From Ascoidea rubescens DSM 1968 (lineage: Eukaryota; Ascomycota; Saccharomycetes; Ascoideales; Ascoideaceae): DNA of 64,000 bases. The DNA lies in NCBI RefSeq assembly GCF_001661345.1, contig NW_017962913.1, positions 1,741,428 through 1,805,427 of the forward strand. Direction: 5' to 3'. This document shows, one piece after another, positions 1 through 10,752 of the stretch. Position 1 is the stretch's first letter. Every line of letters begins with the position of its first letter. The notes under the pieces were generated by a model, which was not told where the DNA came from, searched no databases, and was given only the letters and a program-made list of their open reading frames with translations. A program made the position numbers and the translations under genes.

Positions 1-39
1 CAATGTGGTGGTGGTGTTTATCAATCATTTATTGGCACT

Positions 40-3000
40 TTATTTCAATTTAATACAAACAAAAGGAACCTCAACGTCTTCTCCTTCCAAATCATCAGCA
101 CAGATTTCCAAAATTATAGTTTTGGTTTTGTCGTCAACCTTGTTCTTGGAGAACTCATTGATCAACTCAGAGATCTTCATACCCATTCTTGGTTTTAATT
201 TCTTGGGTGGGAAAAATGATGCGTAAAGCAAAGAGACTTTGAAGGATATCATTGTTATCTCTAAACCTTCTTTCTTCTTGAAATAGTGGATTAGCTCTTT
301 CAATGTTACATCCCTCTTGATAGTAAATCTATCCCAAATCTTATCATACTCCTTGTTATTATATTTGTCCTTTGGCGACCTGATTGGCTCAGAAAATCCA
401 AAGAAAGGCAAGGCCAAGTTAATAAACCCGTTTTTGTATTGTTCGATGTCCCTTTTGTTATCAGCAACTTTGTACAATTCTAAACATACTAACCCAGAGA
501 CTAAAGCAGTGGTAGTAGCAATAGCAGGAATGATTTTTCCGGCAACCAATTTTGTCTTCAAACGATCAACTGGCTCAATGAAATAGTTTAATGCACGGCA
601 ATTAGAAGCAGCCGTGATAAAATCAATATGATAGTTGCCATCATCATCTTTTTCAAAAACTGTCTCATTCAATCTGTAGCCAGCTAAGGATGAAGGTGGA
701 GGTAAATCAGCAGCAAGCCTCTTAATTTCATCGTTGTCAATATCATCCGAACTATTTGGATCAGGCTCATTGTCGCTTGCTTGGATTCTGACATTGGATT
801 TGGGAGAGAATGGCTTAATAGTTTTTTCAACTTCTGAAATAGCTTTAGCATACAGGAAGATTTTGGGTTTTTCATTTTTATCGCCAGCTAACCCGTAATT
901 AGAGGCTCTAATATTGGCAGCAGCGACAATAAAATTAAAGTGATCTGGATTATTAATATCGAAGGTTAAAGGTTTGGGAGCTCTCTTCGAGCCGGACCAG
1001 AATGGAGCTCCTTGAGTTGTTTTAGAGTCTAAGGGGAAATTATATAATAATTGCTGAATATCATTATTGAATTTTTTTTCAAATTCCAACCTTGCCCATT
1101 TAATACAATCATCAAAAGAGTATGGTCTTACTTTCAAATTATCGCGGATCGATTGTAAAGTGCCTTTAATATCAGCACTTTTCTTTAAAGTTGATTCAAC
1201 AAAATCCTTTTGGGAAAGATATAAGTTAACATTTTCAATCGAATCAGAAAAATATCCTTGGAATAAAGATTTGGCCCAAGCAATTGTGTGATCAATCTTA
1301 TTTGGGAATGATCTTAAAGTACACAAGGGAATTGATTTCTCTGGTGGATCTTGAGATGATGAGTAACTCTCAGTCAATGAGGGAATAATTACTTGAGTGT
1401 TACCTTTGGTTCCTAAAGTACCACTTTCTAGTAATGGTTTTTTGAAAAACACACATCTTCTGTCAACATAAGTTCTAGCTTCAACATTATCTAAAGCATT
1501 TGTAACAAGATCAAAACTATTCCAGAGATCATCATTGAAAAAATCTTCAGTTTCTGATCCAACTTTTTGAATGGAATGAAAAATTTTACCAGTTAAATCT
1601 GGGTTCATTTCAGCAACAACTTCAATGGCCACTTTGGATTTACTTTGATTAATATTGTGGGGTCTAAACAAGAATTGTCTGTTAAGGTTAGATTTTTCGA
1701 TAAAATCGTTATCAGTAACAAGGATTGAGCCCTTTGGACCAGTACCTAATCCCATCATTGACCAATTTTTCAACATTTCACAACCAATTGCACCAGCGCC
1801 AACAAGGAAGGCTTTGAGATTTGTAATTTTTTCATGAAATTTACGACCAAAGACAGCAATTTGATTATCGTATCTTGAACCAATTGGTTTACATTCTTCT
1901 TCAGATCTTGAATAGATTTTTGGATCAGGTAAAGACTCTAAGGAATCGAAATACAAAAACTGTTTTATGGGACGGAATTTACCGGAACAAGCTTTTAAAG
2001 CTTCTTGAGCTACTAAACCACCAAAAGTGGCAACCATTCCAGGTATATCACCTTGAGCTTGAAATGATAATTCTCTAATTAATTTTTCATTAACTTTTTC
2101 TTCGCCCAAAATTTGAGGATTTTGTTCAGATAAATTTTTAACTAAATGCAATAATTCATTTGAGTCTTCAACTGAATGAGGTTTTGGTAAGTTACCTTGA
2201 TGTTTTTCTCTAAATTGATGTAAAGCTTGGAAACCTAGATGTAATTGAGAAGGTCTATCAAATTTGGCAAAATCAGAGATGAGATATTCAGGGTTTGATA
2301 GCTGATTAAAAAGAGTGTCGAATTTAATTGTTGCAGGCACTTTAACTTGAGTGTAAATACCACCTCTTTTGTAGCCCGATAAATCCTTATCAGTTAAAAT
2401 TTTGAAAGCATAAGGGCCTAAAACTTCAATTTTGTAAGGAGTTCCATCGTTTAGAGAGGTGATGCTATCAGAACCTAGAATTTCGGAAAATTTGACATAA
2501 TCGCCATCTTCTAAACCGTGTCTATTATCATCCAACATAGTTACACTTCCATCTTCTTCAATGTCAGACACAATTCCAGAAAGAGGTTCTTCGCCAGTTT
2601 GATCGATAACAGTAAAGGCATTACCGAAATCAGTAAAAACTTGACCAAATAAACCCCTTGTGTCAGTTGAGATAAATTTGATATCGTTTTCGTGAGTAAA
2701 ATTATTGATTAAGACTTGTTTTTCTAATGAAATAACACTACTTGTAATGATAACCACTTGAAATTGAGACAAAGTTTTGAATTCTAAATCATGGATAACT
2801 TGAACAGGAACATAACTATTCAATTCATTTAGTTTGACAAGTGAGGCTTCATCTCTTGGTAATTTTTGATCGATAGAAGATTGTGACAAGAAAAATTGAG
2901 TTGATTGATCTAAAACTTGTGATGGTTCAGGATCGTATAGACATAGTCTTTTAACACCAGCTAAAACGATATTTTTGGCAATTTCAACACCTAAACCTTT

Positions 3001-3162
3001 TAAACCAATGATCAAAACAGATGAGGATTGCATCTTAACCATTGCATCTTTACCCAAGACATATAGTTGACGAGAGTATAAGGATTCATCAACAGAACTA
3101 GTTTGGGTGGTATCAACAGCAGGTTGATCTTCTTCTTGAATTTCGAAATTAGAATCTGACAT
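40..3162 (-). CDS. UBA1: Ubiquitin-activating enzyme E1
   Basis: A 1040-residue protein, close to the usual length of about 1020-1060 for yeast and animal E1. E1 adenylates ubiquitin with ATP, holds it as a thioester on a cysteine and passes it to E2 enzymes in cytosol and nucleus. Both ThiF/MoeB-like halves are visible: the N-terminal one begins [12 protein letters not shown], and the active adenylation domain has [14 protein letters not shown] followed by NLNRQFLFR. The catalytic cysteine lies in [10 protein letters not shown] at about residue 614. The C-terminal ubiquitin-fold domain ends at the stop near position 40. I start at the ATG at 3162 ([10 protein letters not shown]); the frame stays open three codons upstream, but only to a TTG. 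Identity is secure from these motifs. Confidence 0.97.
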   Translation of the reverse strand: MSDSNFEIQEEDQPAVDTTQTSSVDESLYSRQLYVLGKDAMVKMQSSSVLIIGLKGLGVEIAKNIVLAGVKRLCLYDPEPSQVLDQSTQFFLSQSSIDQKLPRDEASLVKLNELNSYVPVQVIHDLEFKTLSQFQVVIITSSVISLEKQVLINNFTHENDIKFISTDTRGLFGQVFTDFGNAFTVIDQTGEEPLSGIVSDIEEDGSVTMLDDNRHGLEDGDYVKFSEILGSDSITSLNDGTPYKIEVLGPYAFKILTDKDLSGYKRGGIYTQVKVPATIKFDTLFNQLSNPEYLISDFAKFDRPSQLHLGFQALHQFREKHQGNLPKPHSVEDSNELLHLVKNLSEQNPQILGEEKVNEKLIRELSFQAQGDIPGMVATFGGLVAQEALKACSGKFRPIKQFLYFDSLESLPDPKIYSRSEEECKPIGSRYDNQIAVFGRKFHEKITNLKAFLVGAGAIGCEMLKNWSMMGLGTGPKGSILVTDNDFIEKSNLNRQFLFRPHNINQSKSKVAIEVVAEMNPDLTGKIFHSIQKVGSETEDFFNDDLWNSFDLVTNALDNVEARTYVDRRCVFFKKPLLESGTLGTKGNTQVIIPSLTESYSSSQDPPEKSIPLCTLRSFPNKIDHTIAWAKSLFQGYFSDSIENVNLYLSQKDFVESTLKKSADIKGTLQSIRDNLKVRPYSFDDCIKWARLEFEKKFNNDIQQLLYNFPLDSKTTQGAPFWSGSKRAPKPLTFDINNPDHFNFIVAAANIRASNYGLAGDKNEKPKIFLYAKAISEVEKTIKPFSPKSNVRIQASDNEPDPNSSDDIDNDEIKRLAADLPPPSSLAGYRLNETVFEKDDDGNYHIDFITAASNCRALNYFIEPVDRLKTKLVAGKIIPAIATTTALVSGLVCLELYKVADNKRDIEQYKNGFINLALPFFGFSEPIRSPKDKYNNKEYDKIWDRFTIKRDVTLKELIHYFKKKEGLEITMISFKVSLLYASFFPPKKLKPRMGMKISELINEFSKNKVDDKTKTIILEICADDLEGEDVEVPFVCIKLK

Positions 3163-6100
3163 TGTAGACAAATCTTCAAGTTAATAAGTAGCAGAAAAGA
3201 AAGAGAAAAAAATGTTAGCATATAATGATGGTTTTAAAAAAGAAGCTGGAAAGAGGTTAATTGAAAACCCCAGCAGAATGATTAATAAATGACGCTGATG
3301 GTGATAGAAGTTGGGTGGTAAAAAACGAAGTTGAGCAGAATAACAGCACCAAGTCCTTGAGAAGCATCAGCCATCGTTCAGGAGGAACTTACAATGTGTA
3401 GCAATATATGTTTAATTGAACAGAGGATTGTATTGTTTCTCTAATCCAGGATTGCAACTCACGCAGTTGGAATTGGTGAATTAGAGGTAGTAAACTCTGG
3501 CTGGGAAAGAAATGAAGCACAATTTGCCTTCAAAACCAATCTCATCACCAGCTGTGTCAGCGCTGAGTCAGCATCCAACACCCTGTGTGGGCGTTCAGAA
3601 GGAAGAGCGAGGGAATTAGCACCATCCCATTTCAACATTTCAAGCACAAAGGCAATGGTTGAAGAAGTCTGGAAAATACCTGCAATATATTTTTTTCCTT
3701 TGTTGACATAAAAAGGGTTGGCGTTTGTGCAAAGAAGCTCGATGCTTTTTGAACACAATACTCATTTACAAGCTTAAAATTACATGTTTATGTGTTGTTG
3801 ATTTTATTTTAGCTCTAGTTCTCATATGTTGAATGTCAAATGTTTTGAATGATAAAGTGTAATGCAAATTTGAGTATTTGGTTTTGTGAAAATAGAAAAT
3901 AGAAAATAAAATTTCTTTATCTTTTTAATTGGCAATCCAGACGATATCAGGAATATGAGGTAGTATTGCTTCTCACATTCAATTAAAATTAGACCTTTGT
4001 TGAAAATATTATTTAATCTTATTTGGTTTTATCTTCAAAATATACTATAATATAAGCCGAATTGAGTTATTATAATTTATTTTGTGGTTTAAATCATTTG
4101 AAAATCTAGAATTTATTACAGACTTATAATATGGTTATATTAATTACTGTTAATGGTAATAGAAAAGGATTGCTGCAGGGACCTATCTATGTTTGCGTAT
4201 ATATGCCTGACATTGCTGACGGGTCTTAAAATTAAAGAGCATCATTTTGTAGGTTAAGTAATTATATTTGATTTTTAATTAGAGTGAATATTGTATCAGC
4301 TTTTATTGAATTATATCACTGAATTGCCTATATTTGGCAAGAATGATTAGTTACTTTTTTATGATATCTAGTTTGTGTTTTGATTAATTTGGAAAAAACA
4401 CTGGAGGAAGTTTGATTATAAAAATAAAGTTGACTTTACGTGATATTTTCCTATCTGTATTTGTATTTGTTATCTTGATTTAAGAAAATAAAAGTAATGC
4501 AAATTAATAATGGTTATTGATAGTATATATTTATGATAAATGATAGAAACCAATTTTAGGATTTTAATTCTGATAAAAATGAAATAGTCAATTTCTGCAA
4601 TATAATCAGTTTTCAATATGTTAAATAAATAAGCCTTCTAAGCTAGTACTTTGAACTCTGATAAGAAACAACTAATAAGTTCAACTACGTTTTCTTTAAA
4701 AAAAATTGACTTGATCTTAAGTTTATCAATACAATTAACTCCAATGCCAATTTCCGGGCTAGATTTTTGGAGAAGATTTTTCAACAAGAAGGAGTTATGT
4801 TATTTTATTCAATAGTCAATCATTAATTACTATTTTCTCAAGTAAAATGTCTTTATTTGGATATTGTATTGAGATTTTTGTATCACGAAAAAATGAAAAT
4901 CATTGGCAGCGAAAACAATCATTCATAACCTTTGTCTTTTTTAATTAATGATTCTGTTTCAATTTTTAAACTGCAAATAAATTCTCTTGTTAAATATGTT
5001 AAACTTGTTATTGATAAAAACATTATTGATAACTGATAACAGAAAAATACGAAAAATGAAAATATTTGTTAATTGGGCTTAAAAAAGACATTAGAAAATT
5101 ATTTAAGAGCCGGGACATAACAGGCAGTCTTTTATTATTATTAAATTAAATCAATTGGACTCGATCAATAAATAGGAAAAGTGAACCAAACAAAAAAAAT
5201 ACCCAAAACCCGAAAAAACCAACTTACGAGAAATAATAAAAATTATTAAATACAAAAGAATTAATAAGACAATTGGGATCAATGGACAGTATCCTTGGGG
5301 TAAAGTTTGGGGTAAAGTTGAAAAAAAAACAACACCCAAGCAAGATGGAAAAGAAGTATTGTACATTGAATAATTTCATCTCAAGTCAGACCATCATTCA
5401 CTTTGATAAAAAACAGTAACTCAAAATTGTTGAATGAACAAAGCTATTTCATTTTGCATTTGTTTAATTGTGTTTTTTTTGGTATTTATCAAAACAATTG
5501 GACTAACGCCAAATTCCAATAAGCTGTGATCATGGAGCCAATCCAGACTAGCTGCTCAGCAGAACCTGTTCTTTGTTATGTAGCACAACCAAATTCAGAA
5601 TATAGCTTAGCAGCATTCTTTTTGTGTTGCAAGAATTGGACGCAAAGAGTGTTGCATCGATATGTTTGTCCAGGAAACAACAGAAGACGAGCAATACTTT
5701 GGAATCAGATAAGTGATTAACTCCAGATAGAGGACTAGCACCGTAAGCGATTAACGCAATCAGCACCAGGACTGAAACCTCGTCTTCAGGCCGTTCAGAG
5801 CGTGCTCCGGCTCGCAGCCGCCGTTTTCCACGCGCCCGCCACGCATTTTGCACGCAAAAACGGCTTTGTATCGAATTGAGGAATTGCAGCAAGGGAGGCG
5901 CAGTTCTTCTCAAATAGCAATTTCCAGAACAGGATGCTTCGAAACAAGCAATGCCAATATAGGTAATAATAATATTTTTCTGTGATAGGCACGTGCCCAA
6001 CAGCTTTGAAGTTCATCAAACTCCGAGAGATGGTGAAGGACTTTAAAATCGGCCTTATTAATCGGGATCATCAGCAACAGATATAAAACAGGTCTGTTAT

Positions 6101-6206
6101 CTTGCAATTTTGATAGCTGTGATAGAAGAAGATTGAGAATAGTAGACTTTTGGGGTAGCCTAGAAACTTGTGGATTTAATTTAAATTATTGTTAAAGATT
6201 TGAAAC
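3163..6206. other. 3 kb gene-free stretch between UBA1 and the Cys-rich gene pair
   Basis: I find no convincing gene. The part from about 3.8 to 5.5 kb is very AT-rich with homopolymer runs and only short ORFs. Two GC-richer patches stand out: about 3520-3640 (likely in the UBA1 promoter) and about 5750-5910, with many CpG steps. A CACGTG lies at 5990-5995, about 210 bp upstream of the first Cys-rich gene. GGTGGTAAA at 3314-3322, about 150 bp upstream of the UBA1 ATG, differs by one base from the Rpn4 proteasome element GGTGGCAAA; that is only suggestive. The 99- and 150-residue ORFs here lack ATG starts or domain signals and look like chance. Confidence 0.6.
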
Positions 6207-6578
6207 ATGTGTAGGCCAGCTAATTGTTCTAATTGTGGTATGTTTTGTTGTATTAACCCTGGGTTTGTTTGACCTTTTTCTTTTGAATCACATATCTAAT
6301 AAGTATATTGTATAAATTGGTATAGGAGGTGGTTCCTGGACAGGATGTGGAATGCATGTGGCAAGTGCTATGTCTAGTTACAAATCAAAGGATGAATGGT
6401 ACGCAGTTTGTTTTTTTGGGTTTAATCTCAGTATTATTTTGATCACAAAATGATTATTACTAACACTTTTTGAACAACTTTTTCTCTTTCTTTGGAAATT
6501 TTATGAAGGTGTAAATGTAGTAGTCTGAATGAATATCCCCCTAAAGCTGAAAGTGCTAACGGCTGCATTGTTGTTTAA
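6207..6578 (+). CDS. Small Cys-rich protein, copy 1 (three exons, 57 aa)
   Basis: Exons 6207-6237, 6326-6398 and 6509-6578. The product begins MCRPANCSNCGGGSWTGCGM and goes on with H, a Ser/Lys-rich link, W-C-K-C and a 20-residue tail. The pattern M-C-x4-C-x2-C, then SW-x-GCG-x-H, then W-C-x-C suggests a small metal-binding fold. I recall short proteins of this pattern in fungi and plants, with no function I can name. Intron 1 has GTATGT at 6238. Intron 2 has a perfect TACTAAC branch site (6458-6464) but the unusual donor GTACGC. Exon 1 and exon 2 are 31 and 73 nt, exactly as in the copy 1.1 kb downstream, which fixes the splice sites by comparison. One CTG codon is present in exon 3. Function unknown. 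Confidence 0.85.
6238..6325 (+). other. Intron 1 of Cys-rich gene copy 1
   Basis: 88 nt. Donor GTATGT, acceptor TATAG at 6321-6325, and a possible branch CTAAT at 6296-6300. Phase 1, splitting a Gly codon. The same position is interrupted in copy 2. Confidence 0.85.
6399..6508 (+). other. Intron 2 of Cys-rich gene copy 1
   Basis: 110 nt. Donor GTACGC departs from GTATGT at two positions; branch site TACTAAC at 6458-6464 is perfect; acceptor GAAG ends at 6508. Phase 2, splitting the Trp codon of the WC-x-C motif, exactly as in copy 2. Confidence 0.8.
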
Positions 6579-7672
6579 TTGAAGATTATGTATATGATAT
6601 ACGTTAGGATAAATATTGGTGTGTTACGTTTTTTTCTTTTTTTCTATGAAAATTTATGGTATCTAACTTCCGGAATCATTGATTATGATTTTGAAAGCTG
6701 AGTTAAGTTCACTTATTAAAACGTTCTAGAAAAAAAAAGGTTATTAAATTTTATTTTTTTTTGGATTTAATGGAGCTAAAAACAAAAAAAAAAGCGTATC
6801 GGGGATATTTTATTGAAAACCAGATGAAATATATTAGTGTTTTACTGTTGTGCTAGCGTTTTTATTTCTTTTTCTTTTTCTTTTTTTTTTCCCTTTTCCT
6901 TTTCCTTTTCTTTTTCTTATTCGGTTTATGATTTTCAATTCACATAAATTATCTCAGAATCAGTTGTTTAATTAGCTAGTTTATTAGTTTGAAATAAATA
7001 TATGTAACAGATGATTGGATATGGTTGAATTTATTGCAGTGATTTGTTGATTAAAAAAAAAACGAGAAAATAGCTCAATTTAAAATTCAAATAATTTCAA
7101 ATAATTTCATTTTAAATATTACTATAACTATAATGATGTAGATAGAATTAGTTTACCATCAATTTAATAATTGTCTTTTTAATGATTTGAAAGTTTTTTT
7201 TATTGCAACATGGATAATAAATTTAATTTATAATAATCAAGAATAGGAATCTGATGAAGGTTCAGAGTTTTGCCAATTACAAAATTTTGAAAAACAAACC
7301 CGAAATTTTGTAGGTTACGCGATGACCCTGTACGTTTGAGATAGAGTTGTGTAGGAGTGCTGAGTCGAACCGGATTATATTATGGGAGGTTGAATGTGTA
7401 AGTGAGATAGACGCAGTTACCCTCTGCATGGGGAATGCTTTTTTAAATGGCGAGACCGGACTTTGATAAGCAACTAAAGAGAAGCTTGATTAATGAGTAT
7501 AAAGTGAAGAGGAATTGTACAAATAATTAATTAGGTTATTATCATTTGATAGATTATCATTGATAGTTGATTAGATAAATTACAAGGTTTTTCTTTTTTG
7601 ACAGGAAATAATAAACAATAAATAATAAAATAATAAACAAAGGATAATAAATCAATTGACATTGGAGAGAAA
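6579..7672. other. Intergenic region between the two Cys-rich genes
   Basis: No gene seen. It holds poly-A and poly-T runs, a pyrimidine tract at about 6858-6918 built of TTTTTC/CCTTTT units, and a slightly GC-richer patch at about 7310-7460 that probably belongs to the promoter of copy 2. Confidence 0.6.
6858..6918. repeat. Pyrimidine tract of TTTTTC/CCTTTT units
   Basis: About 60 nt of almost pure C/T on the + strand made of hexamer-like units, 3' of Cys-rich copy 1. Such tracts can exclude nucleosomes or act as 3'-end signals; here it may simply be a microsatellite. Confidence 0.7.
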
Positions 7673-8210
7673 ATGTGCAAACCAGCAAGGTGTGTTATAT
7701 GTGGTAAGTAGTTGAATAGATCAAAGTGAAGCATCAACAAAGAGCAGTTAATTTAATTTAAATTGATTGAAGTTGATTTAGTTGATTCAATTGAAAACAA
7801 CTGAAAACAATTGAGAACAATTGGCTAACATTCTTTTTTTTTTCTTATTGGATAGACAAAGGATCATGGATTGGTTGTGGAATGCATATTCCAGTTGCAA
7901 TGAGTTCATATAAATCAAAAGATGAATGGTAAGTTGAAAATAAAACGATTATTCGGAAATAGAACTGAAAAATTGGTTTTAATAAATTTGTCTCTTCTTT
8001 GTGTCTTTGTTTTTTGTTTTTGATATTAATAAAAAATTATTTATATTTAAATTATTTTTTTCTGGGTTTTTTCTTGTTAGGTGCACTTGTTTAGCTAAAG
8101 ATGGGTCTAAAAGTGAATATCCTCCCAGATCAGGAGAAGGTATTTTACCAAAACATAAAGAAAGTTGTTCGAAAAATGATAAATACAATTCAGTTGGAGA
8201 AAATTTATAG
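7673..8210 (+). CDS. Small Cys-rich protein, copy 2 (three exons, 77 aa)
   Basis: Exons 7673-7703, 7856-7928 and 8081-8210. The product starts MCKPARCVICDKGSWIGCGM, then H-I-P-V-A-M-S-S-Y-K-S-K-D-E-W, then C-T-C and a Lys/Ser-rich tail ending SVGENL. It shares all core cysteines and the SYKSKDEWC block with copy 1, and both introns sit at the same codon positions. It is therefore a tandem duplicate, with a third exon 20 codons longer. Both donors are canonical GTAAGT. The HIPVAMS segment looks closer to what I remember of the wider family than copy 1 does, so this may be the conserved member. A role in metal binding is inference only. Confidence 0.85.
7704..7855 (+). other. Intron 1 of Cys-rich gene copy 2
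   Basis: 152 nt. Donor GTAAGT, branch-like GGCTAAC at 7823-7829, acceptor GATAG ending at 7855. Phase 1. Confidence 0.85.
7929..8080 (+). other. Intron 2 of Cys-rich gene copy 2
   Basis: 152 nt. Donor GTAAGT, T-rich 3' part, acceptor GTTAG ending at 8080. Phase 2. No perfect TACTAAC; an AT-rich ATTAAT-type branch is likely. Confidence 0.85.
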
Positions 8211-8790
8211 GTTTAAGAAGGAATTAAACTTTACAGAGCTTAATTGAATAAAAGAATTGTAAAAAAAGAGAAAAAGGCAAAATCAATCAGCTAGTGTTTT
8301 TCACTCTTTTCACTCTTTTTTCTTTCTCACTCTTTTTTTTCACTCTTGTTTAATTTTTTTTTATTTTTTCGTAATTAAGATTATTTAACATTTGTTAGAT
8401 CTACTTTTTTTTTGATGGATAATTTAAATCAAACAGCCAGAATAGTATTTATACTAAATCAACCTAAATGATGAGTCTAGAAACCAAAGAAGTTGATCTA
8501 AAGAAAAGTTAACTTGACTTTAAATTGAATTTAATTAAATTGAATTTAATTAAACAGCCAAAGTGTATTTGAATTGAAAAAAAAAAAATCGATCAAAAAC
8601 GCAGTCGAAAGTACCAATTTCCATTTCTCATAATTGGATTTATTGTATTTGAATATGAAAGAGCATGTGACTTGAGTGAATTTAATTGAAATGTGAAAAT
8701 GAATGCGGATAAGAATATTAATTGGAAAGAGAAAGTTTAATTGATACAAGTCAAATTGGAATATTCAATTAACAATGAAAAACATAAATA

Positions 8791-8880
8791 TGATAATAAC
8801 TAATAACTAATAACTAATAACTAATAAATAATAAATAATAAATAATAAATAATAAATAATAAATAATAAATAATACAGTA
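8791..8880. repeat. Heptanucleotide minisatellite (TAATAAC then TAATAAA units)
   Basis: Successive 7-bp units, first about five TAATAAC copies and then about seven TAATAAA copies, so one base change spread through half of the array. Noncoding. Confidence 0.9.
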
Positions 8881-8989
8881 AATAGTAAATAATAAATTAC
8901 AATAATAAGATGATTTAATGTGCTGGAAATCTTGAGGAGTGATTAACATGGGAATACATCAACAAGACTCAGAGCAGGCCAAACTGGGA

Positions 8990-9430
8990 CGAGATTCATA
9001 AGGGGAAAGAAGAGAGTAGAGAGCAGAGGGAAAGCAGTCCGTTTGCGGGCGAGTGCAAAAGCGAAAGGGCTGAGGCTTCCGTTTTGGGCATTCCTGTTTT
9101 GGTTGTCCCACGCCTGCCCAAACAAGAAAAGATGCAGAAGGCGAGAAAGAGAGAACGGGAAGAGAATAACGCACGCACAAGGCTGCGGAGGGTAAATGAA
9201 CACAGCTGCTGCACAAGCGCCCGTTTTTTGAGGGGCTCAAACGCCCGGAGAGCAGAGCGGAGGCATGAGGAAGAGCGCAGAATTCCCACACGCAGAGCCA
9301 GAAAAGTGACTTTGGCGCACAGAGACGGGAAAAAGCCGCAAAGCGGCAGCAGTGCAAAGAGCGTCAAAACAGAAGGCGGCGTAGATTAGAGCGGGCCCTC
9401 TGACTCTTGGACTGACGAGGAATAGGCTTT
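8990..9430. other. GC/CpG-rich island upstream of the gene at 9844
   Basis: About 440 bp much richer in G, C and CpG than its surroundings, ending about 410 bp upstream of the next ATG. It resembles the blocks at about 5750-5910, 11240-11960, 20370-20760 and 45040-45620. No RNA gene structure or conserved protein is apparent in it. Confidence 0.6.
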
Positions 9431-9843
9431 TGTCGTGCGTCGCTATATTGTTAAATGAAAACAAGAATGAAAAACTCACACATTTATAAACATGAACACC
9501 AAAACTGACTTTGACTGAACTGAGCTCAAGACAACATTTGAGAAAATTTAGAAATATTTGCAGAAGGTTAGGGAAAGCTGAAAATGGCTAGGAAACTGCA
9601 ATTATCGTAGAATTCAAAATAGTTTCATGTTTATATATACCTTGGAAATTTCTTGTTTTTCGTTTTGATTTTTTTTTCAAATTTCTTTTGTTTTAAACTG
9701 AATTAGTTCAAACATATATTACATATCGATTGCAATTAATTATCATTTCATATTTACTATACATCAGTTTTACATTTACTAAACATTTACTAAACATTTA
9801 CTAGACATTTTATTAGGCATACAATTGTACTGGAAAATAAACA

Positions 9844-10752
9844 ATGACAATTACTTCTATCCCATCTAACGGCGAGGCTACTATCAGGAGTATCAGCTAC
9901 TCATCATCAACGGTGGTTACGGTTCCTTCCTCTCCTTCCTCTTCTTTGACCTCATTTCCGTCTCATACAAGCGATACCTTATCAAATAATAACAATAACA
10001 ATAACAACGGAAGCAGTATATCGTTTGGCAAGAAAATCAAGCAGGCGTTATCAAGAACCAATTCCTTCTCTCGTCCAAAGTTGTATCGCCATGAAAGCAG
10101 TTCTAACAATCTCTTCAAACAGTTTTCCAGTTCTAATTTAGTGAATCACAGTCATGGGAACAGCCACCACCATGGGATAAACTTGAACCTCAGCATTGAT
10201 CCACTTTCAGCCAACTATGGAAATTTGCCAGCAGTGCCTTTGATTCCCTTGACGCCAATATCGCCACGCCAACGTGCCAATTCAACGCCAATTGACAATT
10301 TGTTTAATAATAGTAACAACCTTATTAGTAACAACAACAACAATGCTTCTAATAATAATAATAATAATAATAACACTTATATTAGTTCTGGTAACAAGTT
10401 GAACTACACAGGCAATATTAACTACAGTACTACTGCTAATAATAACAACATTAACAGCCAGGATAATCTACAATCATTGCGAAAAACCCGTAACAATACA
10501 GTTGGAACCCCAGCCGAATTGTATTCAAATTTCCACACCAATTCCTCCAATGGCAACAGCCAACTTAATAACAACACTTTTTTCATTGAAGACTGCAACT
10601 ACTTTGACCAAATTAACCGAAACTCAAAGACTTATGATAATTGTGAAGAAGATGACGAAGAAATAATCTACGCTGATAATATGGCTTCTTCAATCTTAGA
10701 AAGAATCGACAACATGAATGCATTTGATGAACAAACGATCTGGAAAATTTAA
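9844..10752 (+). CDS. Asn/Ser-rich protein of unknown function (302 aa)
   Basis: A 302-residue hydrophilic protein that I do not recognise. It starts at the ATG at 9844. A Ser/Thr-rich N-terminus is followed by Asn runs, a basic Ser-rich segment around residue 60 (KKIKQALSRTNSFSRPKLYR) with RxxS-type phosphorylation contexts, and a Pro-rich piece around residue 135 (AVPLIPLTPISPRQRANSTP) with SP/TP sites. The tail is acidic and ends in SILERIDNMNAFDEQTIWKI, which looks like the most structured and perhaps conserved part. No membrane segment or signal peptide. The composition suggests an intrinsically disordered, phosphorylated regulator; that is inference from composition only. Confidence 0.8.
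   Translation: MTITSIPSNGEATIRSISYSSSTVVTVPSSPSSSLTSFPSHTSDTLSNNNNNNNNGSSISFGKKIKQALSRTNSFSRPKLYRHESSSNNLFKQFSSSNLVNHSHGNSHHHGINLNLSIDPLSANYGNLPAVPLIPLTPISPRQRANSTPIDNLFNNSNNLISNNNNNASNNNNNNNNTYISSGNKLNYTGNINYSTTANNNNINSQDNLQSLRKTRNNTVGTPAELYSNFHTNSSNGNSQLNNNTFFIEDCNYFDQINRNSKTYDNCEEDDEEIIYADNMASSILERIDNMNAFDEQTIWKI

Larger units (their letters stand above)
8211..9843. other. Intergenic region with minisatellite and GC/CpG-rich block
   Basis: No gene supported. From left to right: CACTCTTTT-type repeats at about 8295-8345, a 7-bp minisatellite at 8791-8880, a GC-rich and CpG-rich block at about 8990-9430, then AT-rich promoter sequence before the ATG at 9844. The GC block is open in several frames on both strands because it lacks AT-rich stop codons; none of those ORFs has an ATG context or domain I recognise. 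Confidence 0.6.

Noticed and set aside
3459-3758. 99-residue minus-strand ORF upstream of UBA1
   Set aside because: Begins at TTG, lies in the UBA1 promoter and has no recognisable domain; its openness follows from local GC content.
5548-6000. 150-residue minus-strand ORF over a CpG-rich patch
   Set aside because: No recognisable domain, mixed Cys/Arg composition unlike neighbouring genes, and it overlaps the presumed promoter of the first Cys-rich gene.
7340-7400. Possible tRNA: minus-strand GGTTCGACTC resembles a B box
   Set aside because: The flanking bases do not form a T-stem (TCCGG against CAGCA) and no cloverleaf or A box could be placed.
8943-9479. Five overlapping ORFs on both strands in the GC-rich block
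   Set aside because: Open in several frames at once, as expected for GC-rich noncoding DNA; starts are mostly non-ATG and no frame resembles a known protein.
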